A stretch of DNA of 64,000 bases, from contig JACVTC010000009.1 of NCBI GenBank assembly GCA_016946835.1, positions 1,817,501 to 1,881,500 of the forward strand. Reading direction: 5' to 3'. Source of the DNA: Neocallimastix lanati (nom. inval.). Its lineage: Eukaryota > Neocallimastigomycota > Neocallimastigomycetes > Neocallimastigales > Neocallimastigaceae. Below are positions 30,816 through 49,193 of the stretch, one piece after another. The notes under the pieces were generated by a model. It was given only the letters and a program-made list of their open reading frames with translations, ran no database searches and was not told the DNA's origin. The position numbers and the translations under genes were made by a program. Positions within the stretch are counted from its first letter, which is position 1, and every line of letters begins with the position of its first letter.

Positions 30816-31024
30816 TTAATCAAATGTAGATATTATAGATATTATGGAAAATTTCACTTTATTTGGATTTCGAAAAAAATTAAAAAATTATTAAAATTTG
30901 TCAGAAATATAAATATTAAGGTTTATAATCATATTAATTTAAGGAGTGATGTTATATATTTCAATGTATTTATTGTGAAATATATGACCAATGATAATAA
31001 TAAGCCACATATTAGTATAACTAT
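30816..31024. other. Short spacer before the MULE insertion
   Basis: Only scattered short frames, and no recognisable gene. It may hold more decayed transporter sequence. Confidence 0.35.
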
Positions 31025-31032
31025 AAATCTAG
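31025..31032. repeat. Left target-site duplication AAATCTAG
   Basis: Eight bases directly abutting the GGGGG start of the MULE. The identical word abuts its other end at 35589-35596. Mutator-type elements generate target duplications of about 8-11 bp. Confidence 0.85.
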
Positions 31033-31084
31033 GGGGGTGTGTCATTTCGAAAATTTTTATTACATAAATTTGTATTTTGTTGTA
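31033..31084. repeat. Left terminal inverted repeat of the MULE
   Basis: Begins GGGGGTGTGTCATTTCG. Bases 31043-31084 are the exact reverse complement of 35537-35578. Confidence 0.88.
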
Positions 31085-31366
31085 GTACATTTCGGAAAAC
31101 ATGGCGTATTATAATGTAATAAATAAATAAATGAATAAATAAATTATAAATGAATAAATAAATTTCTAAATAATAATAAAAATAAAAAAGACAAACGTTT
31201 ATTATGACTAAAAAAATTTTTTTTAGAAAATTAAATAAAAATATATATATATATATATAATTACTACATATATAAAATAATTATTATATTTTTTTTATTT
31301 TATTTTAAATATTATTAATTATTATTTATACATTAATACCTTTTTTATATTATCAACAGAAAATAC

Positions 31367-32595
31367 AGATTGAATAAAATAAAATAAAATAAAATAAAAT
31401 AAAATAAAATAAAATAAAATAAATAGTAGAAATATAAATATGAAGTACAGATTGAATAAAATAAAATAAAATAAAATAAAATAAAATAAATAGTAGAAAT
31501 ATAAATATGAAGTACAGATTGAATAAAATAAAATAAAATAAAATAAAATAAAATAAATAGTAGAAATATAAATATGAAGTACAGATTGAATAAAATAAAA
31601 TAAAATAAAATAAATAGTAGAAATATAAATATGAAGTACAGATTGAATAAAATAAAATAAAATAAAATAAAATAAAATAAAATAAAATAAAATAAAATAA
31701 AATAAAATAAAATAAAATAAAATAAAATAAAATAAATAGTAGAAATATAAATATGAAGTACAGATTGAATAAAATAAAATAAAATAAAATAAAATAAAAT
31801 AAAATAAAATAAAATAAAATAAATAGTAGAAATATAAATATGAAGTACAGATTGAATAAAATAAAATAAAATAAAATAAAATAAAATAAAATAAAATAAA
31901 ATAAAATAAAATAAATAGTAGAAATATAAATATGAAGTATAGATTGAATAAAATAAAATAAAATAAAATAAAATAAAGTAAAATAAAATAAATAGTAGAA
32001 ATATAAATATGAAGTATAGATTGAATAAAATAAAATAAAATAAAATAAAATAAAATAAAATAAATAGTAGAAATATAAATATGAAGTACAGATTGAATAA
32101 AATAAAATAAAATAAAATAAAATAAAATAAAATAAATAGTAGAAATATAAATATAAAGTACAGATTGAATAAAATAAAATAAAATAAAATAAAATAAAAT
32201 AAAATAAATAGTAGAAATATAAATATAAAGTACAGATTGAATAAAATAAAATAAAATAAAATAAAATAAAATAAAATAAAATAAATAGTAGAAATATAAA
32301 TATGAAGTACAGATTGAATTAAATAAAATAAAATAAAATAAAATAAAATAAAATAAAAAGTAGAATATTAAATAAGAAAGTACAGATTGAATAAAATAAA
32401 ATAAAATAAAATAAAATAAAATAAAATAAAATAAAATAAAATGAAATAAAATAAAATAAAATAAAATAAAATAAATAGTAGAAATATGAATATAAAGTAC
32501 AGATTTAATAAAATAAAATAAAATAAAATAAATAGTAGAATATAAATATAAAGTACAGATTGAATAAAATAAAATAAAATAAAATAAAATAAAAT
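31367..32595. repeat. Composite minisatellite, 16 units
   Basis: Sixteen copies of a core of about 33-37 bp (key words TAGTAGAAATATAAATATGA and AGTACAGATTGAATAA) alternate with runs of (AAAAT)n. The runs vary in length from about 20 to more than 100 bp. A few cores carry substitutions (TATAGATTG in two, ATATAAAG in several). The array lies wholly inside the MULE, between its left end and the transposase. Confidence 0.9.
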
Positions 32596-33375
32596 ATAAT
32601 AATTATTTTATATATATAAGAATCTTATATATTTTAATTTTTTTTCATTTATTTTTCTAAAAAAAAAAAATTTAGTTATAATAACGTTTGTCTTTTAATT
32701 ATTATACTTTATTATAGTAAATAAAAAAATTTAAATGAAAAGTAAATAATTTTAATTATTTATAATTCATATTTTCATAAACGATATATATATATATATA
32801 TATTAATTTAAATGATATAAGAATTAAAAATTAAAACAATAAGAGTTGAATAATTGATCCTATTAAAATAATTTATTATTTACATAGTAATATTTATAAT
32901 GTTTGATCAATATGAATCAATTATTATTATTATATAATAATAACAATTATAATTTTAATAAAATAATAAAAATCTTTTATTGAATTTAATATTTTTAATA
33001 ACATTAATTTTGAAAAGTATATTGATATTAATAAAATTTATAATAATATAATATTGATATTGATATTAATAAAATTTATAATTATATAATATTGATATTG
33101 ATATTAATAAAATTTATAATTATATAATATTGATATTAATATTAATAAAATTTTAACTAGTATCAAATAAATCGATTTTAGTTATAAATTACTTAATAAA
33201 AATAACTAAAAGATAATTTCTATTAAGATTATTAAATAAACACAATAGGTAAATAAATAATTTTTCTAGCATTTTTTTAAATTAAGATTATTTAATTATT
33301 ATTTAAACGATTATAAATATAAATTTAAAATAAATAAATTTTTATTTTTCTAGCAATTTTTTAAATTAAGATTAT
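32596..33375. other. AT spacer inside the MULE
   Basis: Contains three near-identical copies of a 45-50-bp unit built on AATATTGATATTGATATTAA with TAAAATTTATAATTATAT (about 33010-33150). It also contains two copies of a TTTTTCTAGCA(A/T)TTTTTTAAATTAAGATTATTT block (about 33259 and 33346). No gene is seen. Confidence 0.5.
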
Positions 33376-34811
33376 TTATTTTAAATTAATATTTATATCG
33401 TTTAAATCAATTAAACATTCTTTCCATAATTTAATTAATTCATTTCTGTTGCATTCATTATAAAATAAATTTATTTCCTTACTTTCGTAATTTTCAATTA
33501 AAATTTTAATTTCATTAGTTGCACTAAATATTTTTTGCTTTTTTTTCTAATTTCCTTTAGTTCTCCTTTGATAATCATTATAAGATAAGTTTTCTTCTTC
33601 TTTTAATATATATATTAATTTATAAAATAAAGGTTTATTTGGAAATATATTATTTAAGTAGCTATTATAAGATTCTGATGCATTGTTTGTTAAACGCTCT
33701 ATATTTTCATAATAATTCCAATTATTAACATTATACTTAAGTAAATAATTTTTATTAAAATATTCTTAAAATTGTTGAAAATTATTATACTTTTTTTTTG
33801 ACAAATTCTTTTTATTATAATATAAAAATCAAATATATAGTTAGGGTTTATAAACGGTAAGTTCGAAATAGCTTTATAATAAATATATACATCATTATTA
33901 TTCTTCACTTCATGATAACATAATATATTTTTTTGTTTTTCTAATGATCTTTTATAATGCCAAACACAATATTTAATATTTATATTGGGAAAAACTTTTT
34001 TTGCGACATTAGATATACCTTGTTCAAAATCACAATGAAAATTAATTGTAGTAATTAATGTATTACTCCTAAATTTATTTGGATTTTTTTTTATTTCTTT
34101 AAATAATGTTTCATATGTAGATTGTTTTTTATTTTTTAATATAGAAATGGAAGTAGTGTAAAACATATTAAATTCCCCAACATAAGTTCTTGTTATAAAT
34201 AACTGATAACTAAATTTCGGTGCTGCATAAAATGTACCGTCCGCAAATATATTTTTATGATAATTCGAAAATAAATATGCTTGGAATGGTGATTGAAAGA
34301 TTATTAGATCAGTATTTTTAAATATCATAAAATTTTCATTTCTTTTCGTTTTATAATATTCTGATTCAATGGGAATATCATCAAAACTTATTATGTTTGG
34401 AGGAAATTGTTTATTTATATTTCTTATTATTTGGGATCTAATTGTACTATATTCGGGACATATAAGTCTCATTTCTTGAGAAACGGCATTAAATATATGT
34501 TTAGGTTTTATATCCATAGGAATTGAATTTTTCTTAATTTCTTCTTTAATTTTATGCTTTGCTACCGATATAGACACATCAATTTCTTTTTCGAGATGGT
34601 TATGTAAACTTTCATATTTTAAAACCTCCTTTTTATCATTTAAAATAATTAAAGATTTACATTTATTTAAAGTCTTATATTCAGTGCATCTATAAATTTT
34701 TGATTTATCTTTCCTTTGAAATGAAAAATTAAATTTGTGTTTTTTATTAATAATAATTTGTTCATTTCCTCGATTTGTTTCACTTATTTCAATTTCTATA
34801 TTGTCTTCCAT
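33376..34811 (-). pseudogene. FLYWCH zinc-finger MULE transposase, damaged
   Basis: DDE transposase that would cut and paste the element. The ATG at 34811 opens a 370-codon frame. Residues of about 25-75 look like a FLYWCH/WRKY-GCM-type zinc finger (F.F...DKSKIYRCTEYKTLNKCKS...HNHL with Cys-Cys-His-x-His spacing). The MULE catalytic domain follows: FADGTFYAAPKFSYQLF (first Asp), TINFHCDFEQGISNVAKKVF (second Asp) and IKYCVWHYKRSL. The frame is lost by a shift in an A9 run near 33791-33799. The true C-terminus continues in another frame with two stop codons. It includes NWNYYENIERLTNNASESYNSYLN with the third acidic residue, ending ELIKLWKECLIDLNDININ at 33376. Complete in length but with about three lesions. 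Confidence 0.85.
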
Positions 34812-35536
34812 TAATAATTAAAATTTTTCAATAAAATATTTTAATAAATATACTTTTAAATGCTTTGAAACTTTTTTTTTTTTTTTTTTTTTTTAATATT
34901 TAAAATAATAAACCTTTTTTTAATTAATTATATAATTATTTAAATAATTATTTAATTATTAATTATTTATTATTTCTTTATTTACTATTTTATTTATTTA
35001 TTTTTATTTTTATTTTTTATTTTATTTTATTTTTTTTATTTTTTAATGCTTAAAAAATAAATTTTTATTTATTTTTATTTTATTTTTTAATGTTTAAAAA
35101 AGAAGTTTTCTTATTTCTTATTTTTTTTTTTTTTTTTTTTTTTTTTAAGCATTAAAAAATAAAATGTTAATTTATTTTTATTTTATTTTTCAATGTTAAA
35201 TAGAAATACCTAACCTAATTATTATTTATTGAAGTGTTGTATTTCGCCAAAAGTTGAATTTCGTCCAGTTGAATTTCGCCAAATTCTTGGTGGCTTATAA
35301 ATTTTCGTCATAAAATATCACCACATTTATTATTCACGCCATATTGTGAATATATGGCTTTTTAAAAAATGTAGAAATAAGCCACAAATTTATGATACAA
35401 TTAGATATACGCCCCACGTAAGATTACGTGTTTGAAAATTTTTGAGAATTGTAATTTTATTTATTTAATTAATTAATTATTATTCATTAAATTTTTAATA
35501 AAATTAAGTGGCTTAAAATTAAAATTATTTAAGCCA

Positions 35537-35588
35537 TACAACAAAATACAAATTTATGTAATAAAAATTTTCGAAATGCACACTCCCC
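35537..35588. repeat. Right terminal inverted repeat of the MULE
   Basis: Ends ...CGAAATGCACACTCCCC. Bases 35537-35578 pair perfectly with the left end. Confidence 0.88.
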
Positions 35589-35596
35589 AAATCTAG
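35589..35596. repeat. Right target-site duplication AAATCTAG
   Basis: Identical to and in direct orientation with 31025-31032. Confidence 0.85.
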
Positions 35597-36111
35597 AAAT
35601 GTATAAAATTAAATGACATACAGTTATCCATTTATTCAAATAAAAAATAAAGAGATTCTTAATTTTAACAAAATTTAAACCAATAACTGTCTTAATAAGT
35701 TTTATATTTTTAATTTAATATAAAATTTAAAATTATTTAATGTTTATAATTTTTTTATATAATAATAATTTTTTATTTAATTTTTATTTTTTTATTCATC
35801 AATTATTTTATTTATTTTTATTGTAATTATTATCATTTATTATTTTACTACTTTATTTTGTATTATGTGTGGTGATTTTTAATAATAATTATCTTTTTAT
35901 TATGATTATTATTATTTTTAAGTTTTATTTTTCTAATAGATATATAATTTATTTTAATTTTTCAATCAAAATTTAAAAAATATATATATTATATATTATA
36001 CTAAATTATTTAAAATAAAACAATTATGTATTTTCAAATACTTTATCCTTTATATATATATATTACATTTATCAATATAATTTCAATCTTGCATTTTTTA
36101 TTTGTTATTTT
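35597..36111. other. AT-rich 3' flank of the Asn-rich gene
   Basis: AT tracts only. It should contain the 3' end of the minus-strand transcript that stops at 36112. Confidence 0.45.
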
Positions 36112-42312
<6,201 letters not shown>

Positions 42313-43144
42313 ATTTATTTTTATTTTTTTTTTAAACAAACAAAAAAAAAAAAAAAAAAAAAAAAAAAAGAATAGTTTGCAATTAAAAATCAATAAAATA
42401 ACTAATTGTAATGATAAGTATAGAAAAAAGGATTTTTAATTATAATATAAATTTATTAATAAGGTAAATACCAAAAGTAAAAAAAAAAAAAAATAAAAAT
42501 ACAAAAAAATAAAATAAAATAAAAATGAATAATAAATTCAAATAAAATTTTATTATATATAATTTAATTGTCCAATTATATTAAATAAAAAAAAATAATA
42601 ATGATGATGATAAAAAAAAAAGAAATTAAAAAAAAGTAAAAAAATAAAAATTAAAAGGTTTTGAAAAAAAAAATTGAAAAAAAAAAAAAAATACTTTAAA
42701 AAATAATAGCAATTTATATTTATTATATAATTTTTTTTTAAATCTATTTATTAATTTATATATAAATACTTATTTATTATGTTTTATTTTATTTTATTTT
42801 TATTAATACTTTAATATTTTATAGTATTACACTATTTTATTTAATTTTATTTTTAAGTATTGATGTTAAATTTTTAAATCATCATTATCAATATATCTTT
42901 AATCTTTTATATATCTTAATTATTAATTATTTTATTATTAAAATAGGAAAAAAGGGGAAAAAAATGAAAAAAATTTTGAAAATAATTATAAAAAAAATTT
43001 CCGGGAATTCTAAAATCAAAATCACTATCCATCAACAAACTTTATTTCATATATATATATTTTTTTTAATAAATCGAAATAAAAAAAAAAAAATTTTTGA
43101 AGTTTAATGGGTTACTATTGCCATATCTAATAAATTTTAAATAT

Positions 43145-43176
<32 letters not shown>

Positions 43177-45313
43177 GATAATTCTCTAATAATTTACCGA
43201 TAGATAAAATTAAATAATAGTTAAAACAAAATATTAATATTAATGAAACACTATTAAAGATTTATTTATAAAAACTTATTGTGTTGCTTAAATAAAAACA
43301 TATATTATTATTTATTATATATCTATTTTATATTATTATTATCATTTTATAATTATTTACAGTTATTATTGTCTTATTTATTATTATTATTATTAAAATA
43401 GAATCTTATGTGTCATCCATTATAATTATATATTATTATTACGATTATATTTTTTTATTATAATTTTTCATTGTTATTATTATTGTTTGTTTTATTGATT
43501 ATTATTAAATAAAAATTTTGTAACATACAATATTTTATGAATTTGAAATATTAAATAATAAAAAAAAAAGTATTATATCTGTTATTACAATACTTCTATT
43601 TTTTTGATTAATATTATTATTATAATTGTTAATACTATATTATATTACTTATTATTATAATTATTTTAATATCATTATAACATGTTTATTATTGCTAATG
43701 TTATGGCTAGTAATAGGTTACAAATAATAATTAATTATACTTTTAGTAAAATAATTAATAATAAATTAAATAATAGTAATAATAAATAATAAATTAAATA
43801 ATAGTAATAATAAATAATAAATTAAATAATAGTAATAATAAATAATAAATTAAATAATAGTAATAATAAATAATAAATTAAATAATAGTAATAATAAATA
43901 TTAAATTAAATAATAGTAATAATAAATAATAAATTAAATAATAGTAATAATTAATAATAAGAATAATATTAGATATTATATTATTATTATTATTATTTTA
44001 TCTAATAGTATTGATATTATTATATGTATGTATATATATTTATTCTTAAAATGTCCAAAGATTTCTAATATGTATAATTATTATATATATTATATATTAC
44101 TATAATTATTGAATTTTACTTCATTGGTAAAACTTTCACACTATTATTATTATAATTATTTTTATATTAAGTATATTAATAATAATAAAATATTAGCAAT
44201 ATTTAATATTATTATTTATTACTATTATTACTATTATACCAAATATTATGGATATTGATAATCTGTTTTTATTTTTGTTATTTATTACAATATCCAAAGA
44301 ATTCTATTATTATTACCAATATCTAATTATTATATATCTAATATTATTATAATTATTACTGAAATTTAATATTATTATTGTAAAAATATCACAATATTAT
44401 TATTATTATTATTATTACATAGTATGTTTTAATATCCTTACGACTATAATTATTAAAACATCTAATATATATTTTATTATTCGTATTATCAAAGTAATAA
44501 TCCTCTATTTAAAAATATACATGAATTTTTTTTTTTCTTAGACTAATAAACGTATGAAAATTATTTATTTTGTTTATACATATATATATATAGTATAAGT
44601 TATTTAAATAAATATTTATATCAAAAAATATTTATAAAGTAATTAAAATATATATCTATTTATATCATTAAAATAAAATTTCAATAATCATTAATTGAAA
44701 TTAAAATTATATATATTATATTCTTTTTATTTTAAAAAATATTTTAAAAATAGTTCTTTTATTTTTTTTTTATTTAATAAAAATAAATTTATATTTTTAT
44801 TTTAATATATTTTTTCTTTTTCAAACAATAATAAAAAACATATTTTATATTCATGTAATAATTTCAATTTTTAAAATTATTTTATATTATTTTTTATATA
44901 TATAGATGTTTTTAATAATAAAAATTATAAATTTTATTACTTTTTTAATTTATATTTTATTTTAAATTTGAATAATTCTAAATATTTATTCTATAATTTA
45001 TATATAAATAAATTAATAAATATAATTAATGAAAAATGTTTAAATTTTAATTTTATATTTTATTTTTATTCAAATTTTTTATTTTTTTATTGATGATTTT
45101 TATTTATATTCAATTTTTTTTTTTTTTTTTTTTTTTATGTATGATTTTTATTTAAATTTTTCATTTTATTTATATTTTTATTTTTGTTTAATTTTATAAT
45201 AATGATTATTTACATTTCTATATGATAAAATTTAATATTTAAACAAATTAAAATAATTTAAGCTTATATTTTTTATTTTTAATTAATACTAAAAAAATAA
45301 AAAATTAACTCAT
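42313..45313. other. 3-kb AT-rich spacer before the tandem array
   Basis: No gene is seen. Contains many ATT-rich patches (43320-44480), a tandem repeat at 43750-43955 and long A-runs (about 42344-42369, 43151-43176). From about 44520 rightward the sequence begins to resemble the 3' flanks of the array genes, so the array's repeat unit starts about here. Confidence 0.5.
43750..43955. repeat. 28-bp tandem repeat, about 7 units
   Basis: Unit about AATAATAAATTAAATAATAG plus TAATAATA, repeated about seven times with almost no change. Confidence 0.8.
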
Positions 45314-46386
45314 TTAATTCAAATCAAATTCGGAATCTTCGATGGTTTGTTGATCTGATGAATCAGAAACTACTATAGCTTCTTCATCTTCACTTTCATT
45401 TTCATCTTCATTTTCTGCAGTTTCACTATCTTCATTTGTTTCTTCATTATTACTTTCTTCTGAATTTTTGATTTGTTCTTCATCATTAGATTTTTCATCA
45501 TCATTAATAGAGGTATTGGAAGAAGAAGAATCATTATTATTATTGTCATGACTAGATTCAGTACTATTTTGTTCTGATTTATTTGATTTTGGAATATCAC
45601 CATTATTAGTAGTATTGTTATTATTTGGTGAATTTTCATTATTTTGATTATCTGTTAAAGGTTTAGATGATAAGCAATCAAATGAAGAACAATCTTTTCC
45701 CTTTTCACAATTTTATTTTCTTTATTATTTTCTTTATTATTTTCTTTATTTTCTGAACAAGGACATGGAGATTTATGAATTGAATCATCATTTCCTGTAT
45801 TACCATCAATATGACCTCCAATATGACCTCCAATATGACCTCCAATATGACCTCCAATATGGCCACCAATACCTATAACAGCACTAATACCAGCGCCAGT
45901 CTTAATACCTTTACCAGTTTTAATACTTGTTCCAGTTTTAACACCTGCTCCAGCCTTAATACCTACTCCAGCTTTAATACCTTTACCAGTTTTAATATTT
46001 GCTTTAATACCTGCTTCAGCTGTAATATTAGCTTCTGCTTTATTATTAGTTCCTGATTTTATACTACTTTTTCCTTTAATTAATTTATTAATTCGATGAT
46101 CAATAGCTTCAATAATATTAATTCCTCCATGTCCATCAATTTTACCATTAGCATTAGCACCAATCTTAGTTTTGCTTTTAGTTTCAATTTTGACTCCGCC
46201 ATTAACACCTAAATGTCCATTTAAATGACTATCTAAAGATCCATTAATTTTTGAAGAATTTCCATATCCATTACTATGGCCTCCAATAAGACCTCTTCTC
46301 AAACCATCTAAACATGGAATTGGTGAAGCATTTTAGATACTTAAAGATAAAGAAGCTATAATACATAAAATAAACGTACAATGCAT
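45314..46386 (-). pseudogene. Tandem repeat-protein family copy 1 (damaged)
   Basis: Leftmost member of the array. The ATG at 46386 opens MHCTFILCIIASLSLSI, then a TAA replaces the Ser of the SISNAS motif in the signal peptide. A 2-bp loss in the Cys-rich linker (CAATTTTATTT where the others have CAATCTTTATTT, about 45709) shifts the frame before KDCEKGKDC. The conserved N-domain, about nine K-G repeat units, five GGHI units and the acidic tail are all still readable. The last residues are EFDLN instead of EFDLD. The promoter box lies 157 bp upstream. Relaxed constraint at the array edge is likely. Confidence 0.85.
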
Positions 46387-47970
46387 TTTAGAGTTTATTA
46401 TAATTCTTTTATTGGTTAATAAAATATTAAATTAATTTTGATTATATTTTATTTAATTTTAAATTTATAAATTTATATAAAATTAAATGATTTATAAATT
46501 TTTTTAAAAAAATATCTTATAAAGTTATTTTTAATAATTATTAAAAAGATAAACTATATAAATATACAAGGTAAGTTTATCTTTTTAAAAACAATTTATA
46601 ATGAAATTTAATTAATTATTACTTTATTCGAAATTGAATTGTTTTTATAAAATTAAAAATAAAAAATAAAAAAAGAAAATATTGATTCTTTTATATTTTT
46701 AATAAATTAAAAAAAATTATTAATCATTTTAAATATTTATTATAAAAATATCCAAAATTAAATAATAGCAAAAATTAATTAAAATTACATATATATTATA
46801 CATATAATTATTTTTATATATGTTACCATCAACTTTTAGTTAAAAATATGTAAACAAAGTAATTTTCCAAATTATTTATTTATAATATTACATTAAAATA
46901 ACAATAAAATTATTTAATCATCTTTTATTTTATTTACAAAATTTAAATTAAAAAATAACTATTTTATTAATATATATATTTATTCATATAAGTTGAATGA
47001 TTTAAAATTATATTAATTATATTTACCAAACTGATATAAATTATTTAAATAAATATTTATACTTTATAATTAAAATAATAATTTATAATTGTATAATATT
47101 TTAATAAAAATATTTAAAAATAATTAAATTTTATATATAATTTTTTAAAAGTATCCATTTTAATTTAGCCTATATTAAAATTATAATTAATATTAAACTA
47201 TTTATTATATATTATTTATATTAAATTGTATATTTATTTATATTAGAAATATAGTTTGAATGATCAAATAATGTTGAAATTTATTTCATTTTATTTTTAA
47301 GTAATGTTTTTAAGTAAAAAAAGTTTATCATTAATTAAATATATATACATAATTTTTAAAAATAACAAAATATTTATTTTATGAATTGATACGTAAATAA
47401 ATTCAACTAAAGAATATAAAAAATATAAAAAAAATATTTAATATTATTTAATAAAATAAAAAGGGCAGTCAAATTTTTTTATTAAATAATATTAAATTTA
47501 AATACTTATATAGATAGATATATATTTTTTTTAAAATAAAAATTTTTTTTCAAATAATTAAAATATTATTATCATTTGTAATATCTAATTTAAAAATAAA
47601 TTTTTTTATTAAGCAATAATAATAGTCTTTATTAATTAAAACTAAAAGTAAAAACTTAAAATTAATAACAATCAATTTTTTTAATTCATATTTTATTTTA
47701 AATTTGAATAATTTTAAATACTAATCAATATATAAATAAATTAATGAATTAATAAATGTTAAAATTTTAATTATATATTTCATTTTTATTCAAATATTCT
47801 ATTTTATTGATAATTTTTATTTATATTTTTTAGTTTATTTTATTTTTGTTTATGTTTAATTTTACAATAATTATTATTTACAATTCTATAAAATAAAATT
47901 TTAATATTTAAATATATTAAAATATTTAAAGTTTGTATTTTTTAATTAAAACAAAAAAAAATTAACTCAT
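46387..47970. other. Array spacer 1
   Basis: Copy of the shared intergenic unit. Conserved words in order from the ATG side are the GATA/TATA palindrome, ATTCGAAATTGAATTGTTTTTAT, AAACAAAGTAATTTTCCAAA, TTTACCAAACTGATATAAAT and TTTAGCCTATATTAAAATTA. Then comes the 3' flank of the next copy. No other gene is seen. Confidence 0.7.
46543..46586 (-). promoter_or_regulatory. Inverted GATA sites flanking a TATA core (copy 1)
   Basis: Arms AAAAAGATAAACT and AGTTTATCTTTTT enclose CTATATAAATATACAAGGTA, 157 bp upstream of the ATG. Each arm holds AGATAA, the fungal GATA-factor consensus WGATAR. Confidence 0.65.
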
Positions 47971-49193
47971 TTAATCCAAATCAAATTCGGAATCTTCGAT
48001 AGTTTGTTGATCTGATGAATCATAAACTACTGTAGCTTCTTCATCTTCACTTTCATTTTCATTTTCATTTTCATTTTCATCTTCATTTTCTACAGTTTCA
48101 CTATCTTCATTTGTTTCTCCATTATTATTTTCTTCTGAATTTTTGATTTGTTCTTCATCATTAGATTTTTCATCTTCATTAATAGAAGTATTGGAAGAAG
48201 AATTATCATTATTATTATTATGTCTTGATTCAGTACTATTTTGTTCTGGTTTATTTGATTTTGGAATATCACCAATATTAGTATTATTACTATTATTTGG
48301 TGAATTTTCATTATTTTGATTATCTGGTAAAGGTTTAGATGATAAGCAATCGGATGAAGAACGGTCCTTTCCCTTTTCACAATCTTTATTTTCTTTATTA
48401 TTTTCTTTATTATTTTCTTTATTATTTTTTTTATTTTCTGAACAAGGACATGGAGATTTATGAATTGAATCATCATTTCCTATATGACCCCCAATATGAC
48501 CTCCAATATGACCTCCAATATGACCTCCAATACCTATACCAGTACCAATACCAGCACCGGTTTTAATACCTTTACCAGTTTTAATACTTGTTCCAGTTTT
48601 AACACCTACACCAATGCCTGCTCCGGCTTTAATACCTTTACCAGTTTTAATATTTGTTTTAATGCCTGCTCCAGCTTTAATACCTGCTCCAATACCTACT
48701 CCGGCCTTAATTCCTGCTTCAGCTTTAATACCTGCTCCAGCCTTAATACCTAAACCAGTTTTAATATTTAAACCAGCTTTAATACCTGCTCCAGCTTTAA
48801 TATCTGCTCCAGCTTTAATATTAGCTCTCTCTTAATATTAGCTCCTACTTTAATACCTGCATCAGCTTTAATATTACTTTTTCCTTTAATTAATTTATCA
48901 ATTCGATTATCAATAGCTTCAATAATATTAATTCTTCCATGTCCTACAATTTTACCATTAGCATTAGCTCCAATCTTAGTTTTATTTTTTGTTTCAACTT
49001 TGGCACCACCATTAACTCCTAAATGTCCACTTAAATGACCATCTAAAGATCCATTAAGTTTTGAATTTCCATGACCATTACTATGGCCTAAAATAAGGCC
49101 CTCTCTCAAACCATCTAAACATGGAATTGGTGAAGCATTTGAGATACTTAATGATAAAGAAGCAATGATACATAAAATAAAAATACAACGCAT
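47971..49193 (-). pseudogene. Tandem repeat-protein family copy 2 (one frameshift)
   Basis: The ATG at 49193 gives MRCIFILCIIASLSLSISNA and the full N-domain (CLDGLREGLILGHSNGHGNS). A single-base loss in the repeat region (about 48825-48835; others read GCTCCCTCTTTAATATT) then shifts the frame after VGANIK. Beyond it the family sequence continues in another frame: repeat units, four GGHI units, Cys linker, and a tail with VVYDSSDQQTIEDSEFDLD ending at the TAA at 47971. With only one lesion, a sequencing error is possible. The promoter box is present, 177 bp upstream. Confidence 0.82.

Larger units (their letters stand above)
31033..35588 (-). mobile_element. MULE DNA transposon with intact ends (copy B)
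   Basis: 4556 bp bounded by terminal inverted repeats of about 52 bp. A 42-bp core (31043-31084 and 35537-35578) is perfectly complementary. The outer about 10 bp (GGGGGTGTGT versus GGGGAGTGTG on the reverse strand) differ by small changes. An 8-bp direct duplication, AAATCTAG, flanks it. Inside, from left to right, are a minisatellite, AT spacer, a minus-strand FLYWCH/MULE transposase, and a GC-richer subterminal region (35220-35440). That region has three close copies of a GAATTTCG(C/T)C-like word, such as transposases often bind. Because the termini and duplication are crisp, insertion is fairly recent, but the transposase frame is damaged, so it is probably no longer autonomous. Confidence 0.88.

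Noticed and set aside
31367-32595. CRISPR-like alternation of constant and variable blocks
   Set aside because: The variable blocks are only (AAAAT)n length variants, not unique spacers, and the context is a eukaryotic transposon.
42313-42393. In-frame upstream start for the giant Asn-rich gene
   Set aside because: The added residues are ten Phe from a T-run plus Lys/Ile codons, typical of untranslated leader here; the ATG at 42312 is preferred.
45811-46056. Forward-strand frame of repeated MTSN units, and similar frames opposite each array gene
   Set aside because: Antisense shadows of the GGHI and K-G repeats; they lack signal peptides and vary with the sense repeats.
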